Shown one piece after another: positions 62,829 to 64,000 of a stretch of 64,000 bases of DNA (position 1 is its first letter; every line of letters begins with the position of its first letter). The translations under genes and the position numbers were made by a program. The notes beneath the pieces were generated by a model. The model saw only the letters and a list, made by a program, of their open reading frames with translations. It ran no database searches and had not been told where the DNA came from. This DNA comes from Mesorhizobium sp. M1D.F.Ca.ET.043.01.1.1. GTDB taxonomy: Bacteria > Pseudomonadota > Alphaproteobacteria > Rhizobiales > Rhizobiaceae. The stretch is from positions 930,001 through 994,000 of the forward strand of contig NZ_CP034444.1 in the NCBI RefSeq assembly GCF_003952385.1. The letters are read 5' to 3'.

Positions 62829-63413
62829 ATGGAAGTCATTCTCCTCGAGCGCATTTCCCGCCTCGGCCAGATGGGCGACACCGTCAAGGTCAAGGACGGG
62901 TTCGCCCGCAACTTCCTGCTCCCGCAGGGCAAGGCGCTGCGCGCCAACGAAGCCAACAAGAAGAAGTTCGAGGGCCAGCGCGCCCAGCTCGAAGCCCGTA
63001 ACCTCGAGCGCAAGTCGGAGGCCTCGCAGATCGCGGAGAAGCTCGACGGCAAGAGCTTCATCGTCGTGCGCTCGGCCGGCGAGACCGGTCAGCTCTACGG
63101 CTCGGTATCGACCCGCGACATCGCCGAACTGTTGACCGCGGAAGGCTTCACCGTCAGCCGCAACCAGATCGAGCTCAACCAGCCGATCAAGACCATCGGC
63201 CTCTCCAATGTGGCGATCGCGCTGCATCCGGAGGTCGAGGTCACCGTGACGCTCAACGTCGCCCGTTCGGCCGACGAGGCGGAGCGCCAGGCCAAGGGCG
63301 AGATGCTGACGACGGCCGAAGCCATCTATGGCGAAGACATCAACGACAACGCCCGGCCGGAGAACTTCTTCGACCCGAGCGCCGAGTTCGAAGGCGGCGA
63401 AGACAACGCCTGA
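62829..63413 (+). CDS. rplI: 50S ribosomal protein L9
   Basis: The 194-residue L9 has the N-terminal rRNA-binding domain ([32 protein letters not shown]), the long connecting helix and the C-terminal domain ([16 protein letters not shown]). The acidic tail after residue 165 is longer than in E. coli. An AAAGGAACGAAACC site precedes the ATG. The rpsF-rpsR-rplI order is conserved. Confidence 0.97.
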   Translation: MEVILLERISRLGQMGDTVKVKDGFARNFLLPQGKALRANEANKKKFEGQRAQLEARNLERKSEASQIAEKLDGKSFIVVRSAGETGQLYGSVSTRDIAELLTAEGFTVSRNQIELNQPIKTIGLSNVAIALHPEVEVTVTLNVARSADEAERQAKGEMLTTAEAIYGEDINDNARPENFFDPSAEFEGGEDNA

Positions 63414-63487
63414 TCGACAACATCCTTGATCAACCCGGCCGAGGCCCAGTTCCGGCCGCTTCGTTGTTCAATCAATACTGGACTAAC

Positions 63488-63514
63488 GCCCGGGTCTCCG
63501 ACCCGGGCTTTTTT
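63488..63514 (+). terminator. rho-independent terminator of the rpsF-rplI operon
   Basis: A perfect 9-bp stem, GCCCGGGTC (63488-63496) with GACCCGGGC (63500-63508), a three-base loop and six Ts. It lies about 75 bases after rplI. Confidence 0.92.
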
Positions 63515-63659
63515 ATGCCAATCGGAACTTTTCTAGTCCCTATATCTTGTTGCAGACTACAGCCTGGCGCGTCGATTGGACGCGGGCGATGCGCTGTGGC
63601 ACTTTCGATTTGGCGTTCGGTCCGGCCGCCGGATGGTCCGTTCGAGGGGACATTTGGTC

Positions 63660-64000
63660 ATGAATATCCTGTTGAAGCGCATTCTCGATCGCCTGGTGCG
63701 GGTCGGCAACCTCAAGGTTACAGGGCCCAAGGGCTCGGCCGTCACGTTCGGCGACGGCAGCGGCGAGCCGGTGCACATGCACATCAAGACCAGGCATGCC
63801 GAGCGCGCCATAAGCTTCGACCCGATGCTGGCAGTGCCGGAAGCCTATATGGACGGCGAGCTCGACATTCTCGAGGGCGGCGTGCTTGGCTTGATGCGCA
63901 TCGCCTTCCAGAACATGGGCAGCGGCGGCATCGACGCGACCTGGTCGAAAGCGATCGAGGGCCTGCGCCACGCCTTCCGCCGACTGCAGCAGATCAATAC
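63660..64000 (+). CDS. cfa: cyclopropane-fatty-acyl-phospholipid synthase, N-terminal part
   Basis: The gene runs off the end of the window. The visible 113 residues begin MNILLKRILDRLVRVGNLKV and contain HAERAISFDPMLAVPEAYMD, then GELDILEGGV. This is the N-terminal region of CFA synthase, which precedes the SAM-dependent methyltransferase domain. The enzyme methylenates unsaturated acyl chains in the membrane. A GAGGGG site lies 10 bases upstream. The end is beyond base 64000. Confidence 0.88.
   Translation, partial: MNILLKRILDRLVRVGNLKVTGPKGSAVTFGDGSGEPVHMHIKTRHAERAISFDPMLAVPEAYMDGELDILEGGVLGLMRIAFQNMGSGGIDATWSKAIEGLRHAFRRLQQIN

Noticed and set aside
1..64000. Possible mobile island
   Set aside because: No integrase, transposase, tRNA or direct-repeat boundary was seen. 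The accessory regions seem to be chromosomal variable segments rather than a recent island.

Overview
The window comes from a GC-rich alphaproteobacterium of the order Hyphomicrobiales, most likely Mesorhizobium or a close relative. The evidence is the Omp25-type surface protein, the lptF-lptG-lptD-surA-pdxA-rsmA order facing fabD-fabG-acpP-fabF-mltG-yicC-gmk, candidate CtrA boxes (TTAA-N7-TTAA), several rhizobial-type intergenic hairpin repeats and many rhizobial accessory proteins. I see no tRNA, rRNA, CRISPR array, prophage or intact transposon. All family assignments come from reading motifs, without database searches.

Layout. 1-7.5 kb: the end of a DUF1194 protein, small exported proteins, and a minus-strand run SDR-uvrC-pgsA-moaD-moaE, then an Omp25-like beta-barrel. 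7.5-19.4 kb: accessory and stress genes (GFA, TfoX-like, GST, histone-H1-like, DinB, TetR, a YCII-DGPF/ECF42-type sigma pair, DoxX with VOC proteins, AraC, rlmJ, and a TetR/exported AhpD-like pair with two operator palindromes). 19.6-32.4 kb: a surface-polysaccharide region. It holds a UDP-glucuronate decarboxylase gene with an apparent frameshift, galE, an ArnT-like membrane transferase, a flippase-like membrane protein, a polyprenyl-phosphate-type GT2 and a truncated epimerase remnant. A large membrane GT2 lies divergent from a secreted GH26-like hydrolase, with two candidate CtrA boxes between them. Two pairs of small exported paralogues are interspersed: DUF995-like proteins and lipoproteins ending in CxPSGFGQxSxC. 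32.4-42 kb: an AraC regulator, an M20 amidohydrolase, an ATP-grasp ligase, and a compact six-gene operon (KAS III, reductase, metallo-hydrolase, adenylate-forming enzyme, GNAT-like, Rieske oxygenase). 42-64 kb: housekeeping genes (holC, pepA, LPS transport, pdxA, rsmA, gmk, yicC, mltG, fatty-acid synthesis, an LTA-synthase-like enzyme, rpsF-rpsR-rplI, start of cfa).

The best candidate for an undescribed system is the 35.8-42.0 kb operon. Its KAS III, extended SDR and adenylate-forming enzyme recall the Ole/beta-lactone logic of fatty-acyl condensation, reduction and ATP activation. The metallo-hydrolase, acyltransferase and Rieske oxygenase make it a different pathway with an unknown product. 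The second is the polysaccharide module, where a synthase and a hydrolase appear to share cell-cycle (CtrA) control.
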